Source: Chloroflexota bacterium (GTDB taxonomy: Bacteria; Chloroflexota; Anaerolineae; UBA7937; B3-Chlor). Taken from it: a DNA stretch of 34,470 nucleotides. The stretch covers positions 1-34,470 of the forward strand of contig JAUWLF010000040.1 in NCBI GenBank assembly GCA_030613785.1, given 5' to 3'. The notes beneath the pieces are model-generated. The model was not told the origin of the DNA, ran no database searches, and worked only from the letters and a program-made list of their open reading frames with translations. A program made the translations under genes and the position numbers. Shown here one piece after another: positions 32,735 to 34,470 of the stretch (within the stretch, counting starts at the first letter, position 1; each line of letters opens with the position of its first letter).

Positions 32735-32916
32735 CGTTCGTGGATGTGAGATTGGGAGACCTTGCCCGATTACGAAGATGACTAACTATTGTAGAGTAGT
32801 CCAGGGATGGTGAGTTGAGGATGCGTTCCATTCCGAATCGATCCGACGTTCACGTGCTTGCCAGAGTGGACCGACTAGCGAAGCTACGGAGCATTGGCTA
32901 GGCCGGAGACGAACAA
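32735..32916 (+). other. Short intergenic region before the subtilisin gene
   Basis: 182 bases without a clear gene or terminator. A weak sigma-70-like pair may exist (TTGCCC near 32762, TAACTA downstream) but spacing is poor. One tiny frame (32821-32901) is listed separately. Nothing else is recognisable. Confidence 0.4.
32821..32901 (+). CDS. Possible 26-residue leader peptide
   Basis: ATG 32821 to TAG 32899-32901 encodes 26 mostly polar, basic residues (MRSIPNRSDVHVLARVDRLA...). GAGG directly abuts the ATG, which is too close for a good ribosome site. It ends 15 bases before the subtilisin start. It could be a leader or chance; I list it only because of position. Confidence 0.15.
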   Translation: MRSIPNRSDVHVLARVDRLAKLRSIG

Positions 32917-34149
32917 GTGGGCGAAGACAGAATCCATCAAGCCTTGGCGAAAGAGATGACTTTCAAAGCCGGGGAGCAGCGTCTCCGGATCATCGTCAGG
33001 TACAGAGAGCAGGTGGCCAAGGCCAAGGCGGTAGAATCGGCTCGGCTGCCAGAACCACCGTCAAGGGTGCTCGCGGTTGTTCCTGCAGTGGCTTTGTCTG
33101 CTCTTCCGTCGGAAATCGTGGCTCTGAGTCGTGAGCGCGATGTTGCCAATATCTGGCCCGACCTGCGGGTCAGGGCCTGTCTGGATAGGAGTGTGCCCCT
33201 TGTCCGGGCACCAGATGTGTGGCAGGAAGGGTACTCCGGGGCGGGGGTGAAGATTGCGGTGCTCGACACTGGCATCGATCTTGAGCATCCGGATTTCTCA
33301 GGGCGAATCACTGCCACAGCAGACTTCACTGGCGAGGGGGTTAGGGATGAGAGTGGCCACGGGACTCACGTGGCCGGTATCGCCTGCGGAGACGGCAGCG
33401 GCTCCGGTGGCACGTATGTAGGGATGGCCCCTCGGTCGGAATTGTTCGTCAGCAAAGTGTTGGACAGGCATGGCGAGGCCTTCATGAGCGATGTGATGGC
33501 TGGGCTTGACTGGGCCGTCAAGCAACAGGTCCATGTGATCAACCTCTCTCTTTCGGGACCAGCTCCTGGCGACGGCACTGATGCTCTGTCAGAGATGTGC
33601 GATCTCGTAGTGGAGCGCGGCTTTGTGATCTGCGCGGCTGCTGGGAACTCCGGTCCCATCTCCAGCAGTATCGGGTCGCCTGGTTGCGCCCGTCAAGTCA
33701 TCACAGTTGGGGCCTCCACCGATGATGACTTACTCCTAGATGCTTCTTCAAGGGGACCCACTACCGACGGTCGCGTCAAACCGGACGTGGTTCTTCCGGG
33801 GGCAGGCATAGTCTCGTGCCGGGCGAAAGACACTTCCCTCGGAAATGCGCTGAACTTGGGGTACACAGAGGCCTCGGGAACCAGCATGGCCACGCCCCAC
33901 GCCTGTGGAGTCGCAGCGCTTCTGCTCGAGGCAGGGCCAGAGCTGACTCCGAGGGAGGTCAAAGAGCTGATTATGGCAGGGGCGACCGATCTCGGTCTCG
34001 AAGAGAACGATCAAGGCGCTGGGCGCGGCGATGCCTACGGGGCGTTGATGGCTGCGCACGTTCCGCAGGTTGATCCCACGAACTCCGGATGCCTGCTGCA
34101 ACTGCTGGAGCTGATTCGATCATGGTCTGAGTTCAAGTGGCCGAGTTGA
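32917..34149 (+). CDS. Subtilisin-like serine protease (S8), no signal peptide
   Basis: 410 residues from GTG 32917; a stop upstream in frame excludes a longer N-terminus. Residues about 15-95 look like an I9-type inhibitory prodomain (QRLRIIVRYREQ... ending LSRERDVANIWPDLRVRACL). The catalytic triad is D117 (AVLDTGID), H148 (SGHGTHVAG) and S323 (GTSMATPH), with the oxyanion N244 (AAGNSG), all intact. There is no signal peptide or TM segment, so it resembles intracellular subtilisins and would be kept inactive by the prodomain until processed. It is the second protease in the window, after the caspase-like enzyme. The tail after about 385 is short and unremarkable. Confidence 0.93.
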   Translation: MGEDRIHQALAKEMTFKAGEQRLRIIVRYREQVAKAKAVESARLPEPPSRVLAVVPAVALSALPSEIVALSRERDVANIWPDLRVRACLDRSVPLVRAPDVWQEGYSGAGVKIAVLDTGIDLEHPDFSGRITATADFTGEGVRDESGHGTHVAGIACGDGSGSGGTYVGMAPRSELFVSKVLDRHGEAFMSDVMAGLDWAVKQQVHVINLSLSGPAPGDGTDALSEMCDLVVERGFVICAAAGNSGPISSSIGSPGCARQVITVGASTDDDLLLDASSRGPTTDGRVKPDVVLPGAGIVSCRAKDTSLGNALNLGYTEASGTSMATPHACGVAALLLEAGPELTPREVKELIMAGATDLGLEENDQGAGRGDAYGALMAAHVPQVDPTNSGCLLQLLELIRSWSEFKWPS

Positions 34150-34172
34150 CTGGCGAGATCACCCCCTTCTTG

Positions 34173-34203
34173 TTGGCCGCGCAGACGTGTGCTGTGATAG
34201 AAT
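34173..34203 (+). promoter_or_regulatory. Possible sigma-70-type promoter for the lipoprotein gene
   Basis: TAGAAT at 34198-34203 is preceded by TG one base upstream (TGATAGAAT), an extended -10. TTGGCC at 34173-34178 is a partial -35 with a long 19-base spacer. It lies 24 bases after the subtilisin stop and 40 bases before the lipoprotein ATG, the right place for a new transcription unit. Moderate support. Confidence 0.4.
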
Positions 34204-34242
34204 ACGCCCACTGTGGATTGCGACCTGAAGAAGCGAGCGGCG

Positions 34243-34470
34243 ATGATTCGCCAAGAGATTGCGCGGCTGATGCTCTGCGCACTGCTTGCATTCTCTGCGA
34301 CCATCGTCGGGTGCTCGCGCCTTCAGTCACCAGCGCCCCCCACCCCCCCGCCCGGCGGCGCCGCCATGCTGCCGCCCGACGCCCCCGCGCACCCCCAGCT
34401 CACCGCACAACCGAGGGAAGCGTCCATCGCCCGCCACGAGCCCATGCCGCCCCCCGGAACACCCCCGTCC
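34243..34470 (+). CDS. Proline-rich lipoprotein, N-terminal part (3' truncated by window)
   Basis: Open from ATG 34243 to the window end, 76 codons without a stop (GTG 34213 would add ten residues). A basic start (MIRQEIAR), a hydrophobic core (LMLCALLAFSATIVG) and a lipobox IVGC with Cys24 define a lipoprotein signal. What follows is a Pro/Ala-rich spacer with almost all prolines as CCC, including runs of six and seven C. That codon use and composition differ from the rest of the window. The folded domain lies beyond the window, so function is unknown. Confidence 0.75.
   Translation, partial: MIRQEIARLMLCALLAFSATIVGCSRLQSPAPPTPPPGGAAMLPPDAPAHPQLTAQPREASIARHEPMPPPGTPPS

Overview
The window looks like a chromosomal piece of a moderately GC-rich bacterium, most plausibly a Chloroflexota (Anaerolineae-type) lineage. 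This is inferred from style: LysM/SH3b/CARDB-decorated secreted proteins, clan-A glycoside-hydrolase-like barrels, a LytR-CpsA-Psr protein, an MPQTG-type C-terminal sorting tail, NACHT/TPR giants, and frequent GTG/TTG starts behind strong AGGAGG ribosome sites. There are no rRNA or tRNA genes, transposases, phage genes or CRISPR arrays that I can see.

Layout. (1) 1-1561: the end of a sensor histidine kinase and its NtrC-type response regulator, a sigma-54 activator with a GAFTDA loop. (2) 1562-2086: a 500-base regulatory gap with a terminator-like hairpin, a long stem-loop, two perfect 16-bp palindromes and a textbook -24/-12 sigma-54 promoter. (3) 2087-29181: seventeen collinear plus-strand genes, with overlaps or gaps under about 90 bases. 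In order they are: a receiver-only protein; a two-TM protein; a 2271-residue NACHT-like/TPR giant with about 49 TPRs; a TPR plus caspase-like (C25 type) peptidase; a double TIM-barrel protein; a SepIVA/DivIVA-like coiled coil; a MraZ-like protein; a secreted PGRP amidase; an FtsZ paralogue; a 78-residue protein; a triple-LysM protein; a 45-residue membrane protein; a LysM plus glycosidase; a LysM lipoprotein; a barrel-SpoIID-barrel protein; an MPQTG surface protein; and a LytR-CpsA-Psr ligase. (4) 29225-30151, minus strand: a secreted SH3b protein, convergent with the run. (5) 30263-34149, plus strand: a degenerate PP2C-like/TM/beta-propeller protein and an intracellular-type subtilisin. (6) The window ends inside a proline-rich lipoprotein gene.

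How the genes may work together (inference). The kinase and activator sense a signal and drive RNA polymerase-sigma-54 at 2020-2035. This would switch on a cassette holding a private cytokinesis set (FtsZ, MraZ and SepIVA paralogues), peptidoglycan binding and cutting proteins (PGRP amidase, SpoIID, eight LysM domains, three barrel proteins), glycopolymer attachment (LCP) and an NLR-like NACHT/TPR module coupled to a caspase-like protease. Three sequence facts make the cassette unusual. The FtsZ copy has lost both T7-loop aspartates needed for GTP hydrolysis. The caspase-like protease and the 78-residue protein next to ftsZ share a C-terminal domain. The two double-barrel proteins have lost catalytic residues in opposite halves. 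I read it as a candidate undescribed inducible division or envelope-remodelling (possibly programmed lysis or differentiation) system; its function is not proven by sequence alone.
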